Assembly: GCA_002914805.1 (NCBI GenBank)
Contig: JXTB01000021.1
Span: forward strand, 1,551,120-1,615,119
DNA length: 64,000 nt
Origin: Parasponia andersonii
Lineage: Eukaryota > Streptophyta > Magnoliopsida > Rosales > Cannabaceae
Reading direction: 5' to 3'
Shown: positions 22,695 through 34,903 of the stretch, piece after piece
Numbering within the stretch: the stretch's first letter is position 1
How the letters are laid out: the number at the start of each line of letters is the position of its first letter
The notes under the pieces: model-generated
Databases searched by the model: none
Told to the model about the DNA's origin: nothing
The model's input: only the letters and a program-made list of their open reading frames with translations
Program-made: the position numbers and the translations under genes

Positions 22695-23272
22695 ATTTAA
22701 TAAACTGGTGTTAATAACAAATCAAGTCACTTTGCTATTAACTTTCCTTGTGTAAGACAAGAAAGACTTCATTAGTAACTTGAAGCATCTTGGGGATTTA
22801 GGGAGTACTCAGAACTGCTTTTTCACTATTATTTTGACGAGGTAAGATCCTAAGATATCTATTTTCAAAAGTATAAACCAAATTTCTCACTCATACAACA
22901 GGTTTACTAATACGTAAGAGGACAATATTTGGAAAGAAATGAAAGTGAAATGAAACTTGAGTTATCTCTATCAAAAACTTCACATAATTATTTCACTAAT
23001 TATGTGAAGGAATCATCAATCTATATATCTTTCCTGAATGTATAAATAAACACATGAATAGATTGAAAAACAAAAAAAACTCCATTCCTATTTGGATTAT
23101 TAAACATGATCATAGTTCAAATCATAGATACCTCAGGTCTGCAACCCATATGGCATACATGGAAACAAAGATGAAAATAATAAAAATAAAATAAAAGAGG
23201 AAAAATGGGAACATATCATCAATATATGTGAGAAATAAGGATACATAAAGATATAACCTTAAACCCTATACT
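22695..23272. other. Spacer, nothing recognised
   Basis: AT-rich DNA between the GPP-like pseudogene and the SIRE-type LTR. I looked for the missing N-terminal GPP exons on the minus strand and found none. Confidence 0.5.
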
Positions 23273-24905
23273 TGTTGAGAAATTGAGGTTTCAATTTTAC
23301 TCACTCTTATTTTAAAGATAACAAACATTTGATTTAGTACTAATGATTTAACTTGAGTGTGTAGTGATATAGCTTTAAAAGTTATAACTCAAGTTAATTA
23401 AGGAAGATAGATACATATTGGACTTATTAGCTTCAAGCTTGAAGATGGACAATCAAGAAATAAGACCATGCCTAAATAGGGTACATTCATGTTTAGCCTT
23501 GTATTTTTATATGTTTAGTTCATTACATATAAATTCTCTTTACATTAGCTCATACTTCTCAAAAGAATTATTTTATTATAGAAGTTTGAAAATAGAAAAC
23601 AGTGATTTTGAATGAGCAAAATTTTCTTTGAAACATGATTTCTTAAGTTTAAATAAGTTACAAATATATTTGAAATCATGACTATTTGATATAGGCTAAA
23701 AAGAGATTTCCTCTTTATAAACTTGAACATTTTCAGTGTGAATACTTTCTATAATATTGTAAAATATCTTTGTGAAAGTAAAAAAAAGTTTGCAATAGTC
23801 AAAATACTCTTTTCAAATTGATTTCTAATGTTTTTAAATTATTTAAAACAAGTTTAAAAATCATTTTTTGAAATATGACAAGAGCTGTCAAAATTTGAAA
23901 AATAATCAAATGCTAAAACTGCAAAAATAAGCAGGGTTTACGATCTACCGAAAATAGCAGCGACAAAAATGTTACTTTTAAAAATCTATCATTGAAAAAG
24001 CACTACCAACGACTAGAATTTTTGGTCCACTGAAAATATACTTTCGGTCTAGTTTTCAATCAAGCTTATAAATAGAAGTTATTTTAACACTTGAAAGAGA
24101 CTTTACATGAACTTTAATTTTTATCTAACTACTTTCAAAGTACAAAAGTATATTCTTACATTGAATTAAATTTCAAATCATATTGAGTCAATCTTAGAAC
24201 ATCTATTGTGCATTATTTTCAAATCTCCTAAGCCAAAATTGTATTCATTATTTTTTGAGGAGAGTTTGTGAGTGTATTCACTCTTGTATAGAAAAATTAT
24301 TTGAGTGTGAGGTGTGGTTCACACTAGAGTCATAAACAACCATACTTAGGTGAAGTTACAACCGAAGTCAAAACAATCCGATTTAGGTAATGTTGCCACT
24401 AGAATCTAAGCAATTTGAATGTAGGTGAGGTTGTCACCGGAGTCTAAATAATTCATGAGTCGATGAAATTAGCACCATTGTCTAAATAATCCATATAGGT
24501 GAGGATTGGCACCGGAATAAAAACAATCCAAGAAGAATTTACTTCGTTTGTAAAAAGTTCGATCAAGCCCATAATTTTGATCCGAATAGTAGAAAGCACA
24601 ATGCAAGTTGCTGAGGGTCAGAGATGTAGGCAAACCATCGTATTTGTCGAACCTTGTAAAAAACCAAGTTTGCAACTTCTCTATTCCTACACTCTTTCTT
24701 TTATTGCAAGCTATTTATTTGAGTGTTGATATTTAGTATACTTAATATACTCGGTATTATTACTATATGTTTGATATTATTGATCTAGCTTAAAAGTTTC
24801 AAATAGTGGTCTATGATTTTAAATAGTTGAAAAGTTTTCTAAAACATTTTAAAGCCCAATTTGCCCCCTCTTTGGTTATCAATCTTGGGCTAACAATAGC
24901 TAACA
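23273..24905 (+). repeat. 5' LTR of the SIRE-type element
   Basis: Starts TGTTGAGAAATTGAGG and ends ...GCTAACA directly before the primer site. It aligns by eye with 31139-32432 for most of its length (shared ttgagtgtgtagtgatatag, ggtgaggttgtcaccggagt). It contains the recurring 'ggtctaccgaaaa' motif of this family. Confidence 0.85.
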
Positions 24906-24906
24906 A

Positions 24907-24922
24907 TGGGTATTAGAGCTTG
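24907..24922 (+). other. Primer binding site (tRNA-iMet type), SIRE-type element
   Basis: tgggtattagagcttg closely resembles the TGGTATCAGAGC site complementary to initiator tRNA-Met that copia elements use to prime minus-strand DNA. It follows the LTR end by one base. Confidence 0.75.
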
Positions 24923-24955
24923 ATGCTCAATTTTAAAAGACTTAACCGTGTTGAG

Positions 24956-26110
24956 ATGGCTAACTCAAACAATTTTCAAAATCTTTCAAATAAGGGGTTT
25001 TCAAGTAGACCCCTACTTTTCAATAGCATTGACTACAATATTTAGAAAATAAAAAAGTACAAATTTCTTAAATCTACAAGTGATGATTTATTGAATATTA
25101 TTGTTCATAGTCTATATATTCCTAGAAAAATGATTGATAATAAAATTATTGAAAAAGAGTTGTATGAATATAATGATTTTGACAAAATTATATTTTCGAG
25201 AAATGACTATGCTTTTAATTATTTGTTATGTAGTATAGATGTAAATATTTATAATAGTATAAAAGTGGCTACTAATGTACATGAAATGTGGAAAATGCTT
25301 GAAAGCTCGTATACCATCATAAGTTAAATAAAAGAAAATGATGAAAAAGATGAGGAGAAATACAAGGAAAAGAAAGTCATTGCTCTCAAATCTCCCATGT
25401 AAAAAGAAGAAATCAAAGCTACTTGAGATGATAGGAATGATGGTAGTTTGGATGATGAAGTTTAGGAGGAAGTAACCAATATGTGCTTCATGGCTATAGA
25501 TGACAAGGAAAACTCTCTTGAACTCAACAATGACTCACTTAATGATTTAAATGATAGTAGTGATAATGATTTATCTTTTAAAGAGTTATTAAACTATTTC
25601 AATAATTTGTATAGAAATTATAAAAAACTCATTTTGAAAAATAATACTCTCAAGAAGAAATTATCTCTTTTATAAACAGAACTTGAGAAATTTTCAATAG
25701 AAAAGGAAGTTATTTTGACATGTGATATATGTGCATCCTTGAAAAATAAAAATGCTTCCTTGAAAGAAAAAATATTAGATTTAACCAATATTGTCTACAA
25801 ATTCACCAATGGAAAGAAGAATTTTGATTTAATGCTTGGTGGACAAAGATGTATTTTTGACAAAAGAGGAATATGATACCAACCTTTTATAAAAAAAAAA
25901 TATCTCAAAACTTATTTTGTCAAAGAAACATCTAGTAGTGACTTAAAATATATATGCAATTATTGTAACCAAAATGGTCATACAAATATTTCATGCGTTA
26001 TTAAGAAAAATGCATATTTTGATGTCAAATAAGAATAGGTACCAAAGAATCCAAAGACTTACCCTCAAAGACTCAAATTTAAGTGGGTACCAAAAATCCA
26101 AATTTGAATC
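24956..26110 (+). pseudogene. gag remnant of the SIRE-type element
   Basis: The frame starts at ATG 24956 (MANSNNFQNLSNKG..SSRPLLF), as in SIRE gag N termini. It continues through SIDVNIYNSIKVATNVHEMW near 25235, the late segment GQRCIFDKRG near 25850 and a complete CX2CX4HX4C zinc knuckle (CNYCNQNGHTNISC) near 25955. Stops interrupt it, for example TAG after SIDYNI and TAA at 25326. The coiled Asp/Ser/Asn-rich segment (25495-25590) is typical of the lineage. The gag protein would form the virus-like particle and bind element RNA. This copy cannot. Confidence 0.8.
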
Positions 26111-27330
26111 TTTATTGTAGGTATAAGTAAGAAAGTGATTACTCCAAGTACTTAGCCGATAAATTTACCAAGCTCTGAATTTTCACAAAGAAATGATGGT
26201 AGATATTTAATTTTTGGAGACAATGCAAAAAGCAAGATCATTGGCATAAGTAATAACGGTAATAATTTTTTACCTATCTTTGAGAATGTCTTGCTAGAAA
26301 TCTAATATGCTTAATTCTTCTCAATTATGTGATTAGGTTATTGAAGTTTGTTTTATTCTTTCAAATATTCAATTTGAAATTTTGAACAAATGAGATCATA
26401 TTTTTTTGTTAAAAAATTTTATTTTTATTATCGTGAAAAAGTTTTCAAGTCAAGATAATATTTTTATTTTAAAAGAAAATGTTTATTGTTTATGACTTTT
26501 AAAACTTGGACATACTAGTATGAGTACATTTTCAAAACTTTAGTAAAGGAATCTGGTTACGGTTTATCTAGTCAAATTTTTCAAAATGACAAGATTTGTA
26601 AATCTTGTCACTTTAGAAATTAAGTTAATTATTTTTGAAAAATATTATGCCCTCGAGTTAGTTGATAATTTTTCAAAAAGATTTACATGATTTTCTTTAT
26701 TGGTTTCAAAATGGCCTTGACCATTTCAAATGCAAATATTTTACCCAAATATTTTTAGGCCAAAATAATCAACATTATTTGTTATATTTTAAACCAAGTG
26801 TTGATTAAACTTATTTTGAATAAAATACTTTTATGAGTTTTTAAAATGATCAAAAACCTAATATTGGATATTTTGAAAGTCTTTAGATACAAATATCTTG
26901 TTTTCTTAAACACCAAAGATAACCTTAAAAATATTGATTCAAAATCCAATATTGGAACTTTTCCTAAGTACCCTACTACTAGTAATACATAAAGAGAGTT
27001 TTTTAACAAAAGAACTAAGTAGTAGATAGATCTATACATGTGATATTTGATAAAACTAATGACTCCTCCAAGGAGAAAAGCATAGATAATATTGTTGTAA
27101 GTATGGTATTAAGCTTGAATGATTGGAGGTTAACGATGAATCAAAAGATGATAATTAAGTCAAACCTCAATACAAAGAAGATGAGGAGCTTTTGGAAGGA
27201 TGAAATCTTCGTCAATCAATCAAGTTATGTCTTCTTGAAATAGTTTGATCTTGAGCCTTTAAAGCCTTTGAAGACACCGAAACAAACAATTGGTATGGTT
27301 GATTATGATGAATTCTCTTGAAGTTGTTTG
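26111..27330 (+). pseudogene. Protease/pre-integrase remnant of the SIRE-type element
   Basis: The protease-flank motif LIFGDNAKSKIIGI is visible near 26200, followed by ENVLLEI. Near 26500 comes LLKLGHTSMSTFSKL, the GAG-pre-integrase motif that normally reads WH.RLGHAS. After that only scattered matches remain, with many stops. Around 27285 KQTIGMVDYDEF ends the recognisable protein. Integrase catalytic motifs, reverse transcriptase and RNase H are absent. Confidence 0.6.
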
Positions 27331-28984
27331 TTTAAATGTTATTTGTTTTGCATTCCATATTTTTCAAAATGATGATTTTTCAATGTTTTAGTTGATGGTT
27401 TAAATATTTTTCTCATTTTTCAAACAAAAATTTTCAAGTATTATGGAAACAGAGTTTTTGGCAGACCAAAAAGATTTTAGGTCTACCGAAAAACTAACTC
27501 AGAAATACCAGTCTTTCTACTAGAATCAGTAGACCAAAAACCTCTTATTGGTCTACTAAAATCTCGCAGGATGGCAAGTATTTAAGGCTTTTAAATGGCT
27601 TTTAAATCATTCCCTCGCATTTTTTTTGATTTTATTTGAATTTTTATTTATGTGCTTAATTTTGATTGATATATTAATTGCTCATATATGATTCAAATAG
27701 ATTGGACAATGTATATTGTTTAAACATTTATATTTGTTTATATTCTTTATTATTTTTATATGACAAACACCAAGCAAAATTAATTGAATTATTTTATCTA
27801 TATTGGTGATGTATTTGAACTCAAAATGACATGTTTTTTGAAATTCAAAATTTACACTTTGTAACTTTATTATTTTGAATATTTGTACATGATTTTTATC
27901 CTATGACATTTATAAGAACACAATTTTAAAGAATATTACATATAAGGTTCTCATTCGCTTTCAAGACATGCTTTGTTTCTTATGGTACTTTAAACTTAGA
28001 TAACATGTCATGTTTTGATTTTATTCATATTTTACTTTGTATTTATTAATTGATATCATTCTTATCCTTCATGTTTATGTAACTTTTTGATGATATCAAA
28101 AGAAGGAGAAGAATGTATTTTTGATTTAAATTATTTCAATTGGTATCGATTTGGCCACTTTATCTTTGATTTATTACTTTAATTTGTATCAACTTGGTAT
28201 AGTTTTTCAAAAAACAATTAGCATCTATTGGCACAGTTTTAATTAGTATCAACTTGGTATAATTTGTTTTCACAATTGGTATCCATGATCATTTTTTTTA
28301 ACAAGTGGTATCTATGAGCTCAAATAATAATATGCATACTTTATAAGTTTAAGGAGGAGTTCTACTCTCTTTTTTAAGCATACTTTGAGGGGGAGTATAT
28401 TTATCATTTTCTTGTACTAAATTGATGTTATATCTTTTGAATGAATCATTTTTTTTATATGCTTTCTATTATTTGATGAAAATTAAGAAAAAGAAATTAT
28501 TTCACCATTGTGCTTGAATGATTTAAATTTCTCATATGCTTTATGTTGATTATACTTGTAGAATTATATTTTCAACGAGTGAAATATTAAGATTTAGAAC
28601 TCTCATGATCTTGATTTTATACAGCTTCTCTATTTTGAATATTTTTTACTTGTCACACTTATTATTAATAGAAGAAGTTTTGCCAATATTAAAAAAATAC
28701 TCTTGTTTTCACTTTGGCATCACATTATTACTCAATCTTAAGTTTAATATTATTATTCTTATTTTGAAGATTATTCAATTTTATATCCTTCCATATCTCC
28801 TTATTATTAACTTGGCATACTATCTTTCACATAGGAGCAAATTATTTGTGTCTTATTCTTCCATATACTTTTGTTCTTTATTTAAATAGAGAAAATAATG
28901 TACTGATTTAATTTGGGAGAGAATCTTATTTTCAAATGGATAGATTGATTTTTATGCAATATCAAATTTGAAACTAAAGCAACT
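27331..28984 (+). other. 3' non-coding region of the SIRE-type element
   Basis: Carries phrases known from the tail of SIRE-type elements: tgatgatatcaaaagaagga near 28090 and gagggggagtat near 28389. It also has repeated 'ttggtatcaacttggtat' units (28140-28310). The motif ggtctaccgaaaa at 27480-27570 is shared with the LTRs. A 117-codon open frame at 28536-28889 is T-rich and has no domain; I do not call it. Confidence 0.55.
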
Positions 28985-30816
28985 AACCTAAGACTAAAAA
29001 TACACAAGGTAACTCTATTTTCATAGAGTTATCACACCCACACAAGGTAACTCTATTTTCATAGAGTTATCACACCCCCAAACTTGAATTGTTACTCGTC
29101 CTCGAGTGACAAAACAAAGAGAAACAACACATTACACACACAAAAACATAAAAGACATGACGAGCTCTAGTATTCTAACAACAAGAAAATCATTCTTCAT
29201 TTTTCTGCTGTACTTCACAATCTTTAGCCTATGATCAGAATCACCCTTCCTCAAATTCTAGTTCAATCCATCACAAACTTACTCCCACGTGTGCTTTTTC
29301 CTTAGGTGCGTGTTTGGAAACTAAGGTTAGAATTCTATGGATTACTCAAGTTATATCAAAACATGATCATTGGGTCTAATTTCTGGTTCCATAAGCTGAT
29401 CTTGTAAATCTCTCTCCACTAATGCAGTCAACCAAACATTCAAAACTTAACAGACTATCACAACCTTTCAGCTTGAAGCTTAACTGGGGAGTTTTATTAT
29501 TACATGCTTCTTTTCTTCTTTTTTTTTTTGTTTACTCTCCAATGTCACAATGCCTTTTTACGTGAATGCCAACATTGGTGATGAAGACACCCAGTTACTC
29601 AGCAAAGTCACTACCAAAGTTGCATACTCATATTCTAGACTACTGTTTGACGCAAAGGTATACATGGAGCTCATGTTACCCCTGGTTACTAGGTGGTCCA
29701 GAACAGCGGAGTATTTATTTATTTATTTATTTTTTTTTTTAGAAGAAACTATATATGTATTCCCCCAGACCTAGGCTCATTCTACTTTCAATGTATCTAA
29801 CCTGCACTAAGTCCTCATGTTTGGTTTTCTAAATTTCGCCTCAAGGGATTCACAAAATCAGTTCTAGAACCTTAAACCCTCACACTTATTCAAGATTCCT
29901 TAAGCTTCCCTAAGGTCTTCTAATCCATAGCTTTAGTGCATAAAAAAAATTTGAAAGTTCACACATAAAAGCAAGCTGAAACAGATATCCCCAACATCCA
30001 AGTCATGGCAATTCATCTCATAAACTTAAAATATTTGGAGTAACAAAAGTTTCATAAACACAACTTGCTGCAGCACACCAGAGCAACAAAACACAAAACA
30101 GAATTAACAAACAACCACACAAAACGATAGGAAACAACACACTAGACACTCAAAAAACAGATAAACTACCAATCACCCCCAAACTTAAAATAAGCAGTGT
30201 CCCCAATGCTACACAAACTGAAATACATATAAAGAAAGAAAAAGGAAAAGAAAAAGGGAAGAAAAACTCCCTGTTAGCATTACTAGGCAGCTTCATTGGA
30301 CCCATCTTTATCAGATTCTGCTTCATATTCGTAATCTAGGTCCTTAAGTATCTCTTGTGGAAATGCTGGGAAAGTCGGGATGGGCCTAGTGAAATTGTTT
30401 TGCAAGGCCTTCTTCAGGGCGGTGTCCCGTTCCTTGGAATATGCCCAGAATTGCTGCTACTGCTTGTGAGTATGCTGCAGCAATGACATCATATGGTACT
30501 GTTGGACTTCCTGTTGACTTAGTCGCTGCTCCAAAGCCTTCAGCTGCTACAGAACATCACCATTTGTTCTGCTGCTGGATGCTGCAGTAGGTCTGCTACT
30601 CGAGGGTTGTTGGGTTGATTCAGTTGGTCCTTCTTGTGTAATTCGTGCCACAGCAATGGCATCGATTTCACTGGTATTGTGCAGCTTTTCTTCGTTGACC
30701 AGGAAAGGGGCACGGGCATTTCGGCATAACCGAGTGATTAGGGAGGGAAAAAATAAAGCCCCTGTCTTCCGTGCAGCACATGCCCGCATCTCACTATGAA
30801 TCATCCGACCCTCTAT
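28985..30816 (-). mobile_element. Athila-type Ty3/gypsy fragment nested in the SIRE-type element
   Basis: The plus-strand phrases cccccaaacttgaattgtta (29075) and cccccaaacttaaaataagc (30176) are typical of the non-coding interior of Athila/Tat gypsy elements, here inverted. At the right edge, on the minus strand, a coding piece reads IEGRMIHSEMRACAARKTGA, then LFFPSLITRLC. It matches the 'putative plant transposon protein' domain found in Athila elements. The open frame 30547-30882 fuses this piece to upstream SIRE DNA, so its first 22 residues are foreign. No LTR is visible for this fragment. Confidence 0.6.
29003..29078. repeat. Tandem duplication, 38 bp x 2, each unit with a hairpin
   Basis: The unit cacaaggtaactctattttc... 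is repeated once. Each unit contains aactctattttcatagagtt, a perfect 7-bp stem around a 6-base loop. Confidence 0.9.
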
Positions 30817-31138
30817 CTTTTTAATGATGTCAAAAGGAGAAGAATAATGATGATTTATGAATATAAGGATAAAAAAAATCATTTATGAGTGTACATATTT
30901 TAAAGGAGAGAACTTTGTTGAGCTCACATTTCTAATTACCTCATAATCTACTTATAATGGTGAATTGAGTTAAAAATGGAGAGTAAGTCCCTTTAACTTT
31001 GTCAAACATATGTTGAGATAAAGCTTAAAATATGGTAAGGATTAAGGTAAATTTGTCAAATTTCATATTTTTATATTCTTATAATATATTTCTTTTATCT
31101 CATAAATCAATATTTGTCATTATCAAAAAAAGGGAGAT

Positions 31139-32432
31139 TGCTGGGAAATTAAGGTTTCAATTTTACTCACTCTTATTTTGAAGATAAAAAATATTTGACT
31201 TAGTGCTAATGATTTAACTTGAGTGTGTAGTGATATAGCTTTAAAAGTTCTAATTCAAGTTAATCAAGGAATCAAACTTGAAGATAGATACATATTAGAC
31301 TTATTAGAAACAAGCTTGAAAATGGACAATTGAGATACAAGACCATGCCTAGATAGGGTATATTCATATTTAGTCTTGTATTTGATTTAGTTCATTGCAT
31401 ATAAATTCTCTTTGCATTGGTTCATACTTTTCAAAAGAGTTTTCAAACTATCTTAAGTTTAAAATGGTTATTTTATTATAGAAGTTTGAAAATAGAAAAT
31501 AATGATTTTTAATGGGCAAAATATTCTTTGAAATATGATTTCTTAAGTTTAAATAAGTTACAACTATATTTGAAATCATGACTATTTGATATAGACTAAA
31601 AAGAGTTTTTTTTTATTTGCAAACTAGAACATATTTCAATATGAATACTTTCTAAATTACTGTTAAATATCTTTGTGAAAGTAAAATAAGTTTGTAATAA
31701 TCAAAATACTCTTTTCAAATTGATTTCCAATGTTTTTAAAGTGTTTAAAATAAATTTAAATGTCCGTTTTTGAAAAACACCAAAAGTTATCAAAATCTGA
31801 AAAAATAGCAAAATGTTGAAACTACCAAAATAAGCAGGCTTTTCGGTCTACTAAAAATTCTATCGGTCTACCGAAAATGGCAGAGACAAAAATGTTACCG
31901 TTAAAATTCTACCGTTCAAAAAGCACTACCAATAGCTAGAATTTTGGGCAGATCGAAAGTATACTTTCAGTCTACCGAAAATGGCAGAAAGTATGTCTAA
32001 AGGTTATAAACGGCTTTCAATCAAGCTTATAAATAGAAGTTATTTTAACACTTGAAAGAGACTTTGCATGAACTTAAATTGTTATCTAATTATATTCAAG
32101 GTACAAAAGCCTATTCTTATATTGAATTAACTTTTAAATTATATTGAGCCAATCTTAGAGCATCTATTATGTATTGCTCTCAAATCTTCTAAGCCAAAAT
32201 GTAATCATTATGTGTGAGGAGAGTTTGTGAGCATATTCACTCGTGTATTGATAATCAATTTGAGTGTGAAGTGTGATTGGTACCGAATTCATAAACAACC
32301 ATGCTTTGGTGAGGATGCCACTGGAGTTAAAACAATCCAATTTAGGTGAGGTTGCCACTAAAGTCTAAATAACCCGAGTATTGGTGAGGTTGTCACCGGA
32401 GTCTATAGCTATTGAGCTAATAATAACTAATA
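31139..32432 (+). repeat. 3' LTR of the SIRE-type element (internally deleted)
   Basis: Starts TGCTGGGAAATTAAGG after the purine tract. It is about 340 bases shorter than the 5' LTR because the segment equivalent to roughly 24460-24870 is missing. After ggtgaggttgtcaccggagt it jumps to the LTR end. Confidence 0.85.
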
Positions 32433-32672
32433 ATACAAAATCTATTAACCCTTCAATATGTGGGAAAATATGATGCTGATCTATATCTAATTGTGCCTTA
32501 ATTGAATAACTCAACTAATTTCTTTAGACTAGTATATTTCAATTCTGATTCCCATATTAAAAAAAATTCTAAATAAATAATTAGCTGAACTTCATTATTC
32601 AAAGCTGAAATAGAACACATATGTAAAATAATATTTATTGAAAACAAGATTAATATGATACTTAACAATAAA

Positions 32673-34755
32673 TGTAAAATCTGGATTTTTTAAGGGTCAA
32701 AATGGATTTTATGTACCCAACGACAAACTTGTAAATAAGTAATTTTTGGAATAAAATAATGAAAATTTTTTGAGTATTTTATTAATTGGCTACAAGTCCC
32801 ATATTTTTTTTAAAAGCCCTTCAAAAACCCAAATTCTCACACAACAGGACTTGAGAGAGAAAAAAAAGAGAGAAAATGTAGTTTTTATTCGAGCTCTGCC
32901 ATGCAACCATCGCCTCTTGCTTGGGCCCACACACTAGCTTGCATTGAAAGGCTTTTGAAAACAAAGCGAATGCCACCAGTCTCATCTCGTTTCGACGTTA
33001 CACGAAGCTGCAATGGCTCCACAAAATTCCATCTCTAATGAGGTTTTTAGGCCATCGGAGCGTTGTTCAACCTTCATTTTCGACACCTCTAGCAAGTGGA
33101 GTTTCGTCTCATCATCACCGACTAGCTTCAAGTGATTTCACATCAAAATTCATTTCTAGTAAGTTTTTACCACTTTTACTATTTTTACTAACTATGTAAA
33201 AAGTGTTATTTACATAATTATTTTTGTTAAGTAATTTATTTATCCAAGGTAAATATATGAGATGAACGAAGGTTAAAATGATGAATAATTATGGTCGATA
33301 AAAGTAAAAAAGGTAACTATACCTACAATAAGTAGTAATTAGAAAAAGAGGACATTTTTCTAGTTATTTTCAAAAGGTGGTCTTTATGTAATTCACAGAT
33401 TTTTGGGTATAGCTTATGCTAGGGACCTCGAAATTGAGTTCTGACTTCGAATTTGGGCTCAATGAAGTCAAGATATGAATTTTGATATAAAATATCACCA
33501 TGTTTTGTCGTGGAACAAAAATTGGAATTTTGTGACAAATTGTATTATTTTGTGTGCCATAGCTAGTCCCACGTCGGGACCCATTTTTAACAAAATAAAT
33601 ATCTAACATAGCATTTCTGGGTGCTCTATTTTTACAATTGAGATTCTATTACTTTTTCAAGTGGACTTACTGAAAATTAGAAATTATCATTTAAGCACCT
33701 GAGTGACCAAGAGGGGATTTTTCAAGCATCATTGACCTCGTATTACTACCATACTAAGGTAGGGGTTTGATTACCTGATTTTTATATATGTTTGGATTTT
33801 ATTTCTATTAAATTTTATTTATGAAAAATCGTGATTTTACGATGGTTAAAAAAATTGTTATTAATTTTTAGGTTATATTAGGATTGGACTGTGTGGATTA
33901 TTATATACATTTTTACATACTAGTTTTGGGGTAAAATAGCGATGTGCTACCCATGCTATGATAAATCCCAGAATAATGTCAAGTTGGATTTTTAAAGTAT
34001 GATTTGAATATAATATACATGGTAGTTGTGAACTGTGACATATTGTATATACTATAAGATCACACACTTGAGTTCCATTATAGCACGCGGTATTTTTAGA
34101 TCGCTAGTGAGTTGCTGCTACGATAGGTGAGAGACCTAGATCCTTACCCAAATTTTTATCTGATACACCTACAGGTAGTATTAGGATGCTAGGTATGTGA
34201 TTATGTAATTTTGAATGTGGTTTTGGATTTGATCTTGAATATGTGATTATTCTGAATACCAACGATTTAAAAACTTGATTATATATGGGTTTGAAAGAAG
34301 TAACCATGTAGGTTTGAGAAATTACTTTAACCAAAAAGGTAATTGAATTCCTAATGAGCATGTGAATACTCACTCGTAACTTTTCCCCTCTCAGGTAGTG
34401 CTCGGTATGATTTTGGGAATTCAGGAGCTGAATAGTGAGAAGCTAGTTATCATGTTAGAAATTGGTAACTTTGTAAGATTTTTCTATTAATTATCTTGGC
34501 TTGTAATAAAATACTTAAGGGCTCGTTTCACTTACTCGGTCTGTATATTTAGCGTCCTAGATTATGAGAATGTTGATAATGATGCTTAGTTTATTTATAT
34601 TAATTTTATTAACAATCTATGCCTAACAATGATCGCCGCAAAACTGTGAGAATTTTATTTTTAAAATTATTTTTATAAATTTTTCTAAACTAACTTTTGA
34701 ATTTCTATTTGTAAAATTCTTTTTCTATCACTAGCCTGGGGTTTGGGTCGCGATA
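32673..34755 (+). repeat. 5' LTR of the Tekay-like element
   Basis: Begins TGTAAAATCTGGATTTTTTA. The first 560 bases align with 40340-40899. It ends with ggggtttgggtcgcgata, the decayed form of the usual GGTTTGGGTCGTGACA end of this family, just before the primer site. The short open frames inside (33370-33609, 34104-34373) are in LTR DNA and are not genes. Confidence 0.8.
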
Positions 34756-34762
34756 GAAAATT

Positions 34763-34776
34763 TTAGTATCAAAGCG
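34763..34776 (+). other. Primer binding site (tRNA-iMet type), Tekay-like element
   Basis: ttagtatcaaagcgg is a slightly decayed TGGTATCAGAGCGG site, about 8 bases after the LTR end. Confidence 0.7.
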
Positions 34777-34903
34777 GATGTTTATCTGCCTTGGAAGTGA
34801 CACCGTTAGATTAGATTGTAATTAGTTTTTTTAAAAAAAAATTAGTTTGATATTTAACATCATTGTCTCATTGGCACTTGGGCATATTTATATAGACTAG
34901 TAA

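Larger units (their letters stand above)
23273..32432 (+). mobile_element. SIRE-type Ty1/copia element, internally deleted, with a nested fragment
   Basis: Two long related LTRs (23273-24905 and 31139-32432) flank 6.2 kb of internal DNA. A tRNA-Met-type primer site follows the 5' LTR and a purine tract (aaaaaaagggagat) precedes the 3' LTR. The flanks ATACT (23268-23272) and ATACA (32433-32437) match at four of five bases, consistent with a target duplication. The gag, the zinc knuckle and the late 'gatgatatcaaaagaaggagaa' phrase match the SIRE/Maximus lineage. Reverse transcriptase, RNase H and most of integrase are missing, so it is non-autonomous. A piece of an Athila-type gypsy element lies inside (28985-30816). 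Confidence 0.85.

Noticed and set aside
28536-28889. 117-codon hydrophobic open frame resembling a membrane protein
   Set aside because: Leu/Ile/Phe/Tyr/Ser-rich because the DNA is T-rich, and located in the SIRE-type 3' non-coding region.
30547-30882. 111-codon open frame as a host gene
   Set aside because: It is a chimera of 22 residues from SIRE-type DNA and an Athila domain piece that ends abruptly.
33370-34373. Several minus-strand open frames of 64-89 codons
   Set aside because: All are within the 5' LTR of the Tekay-like element.
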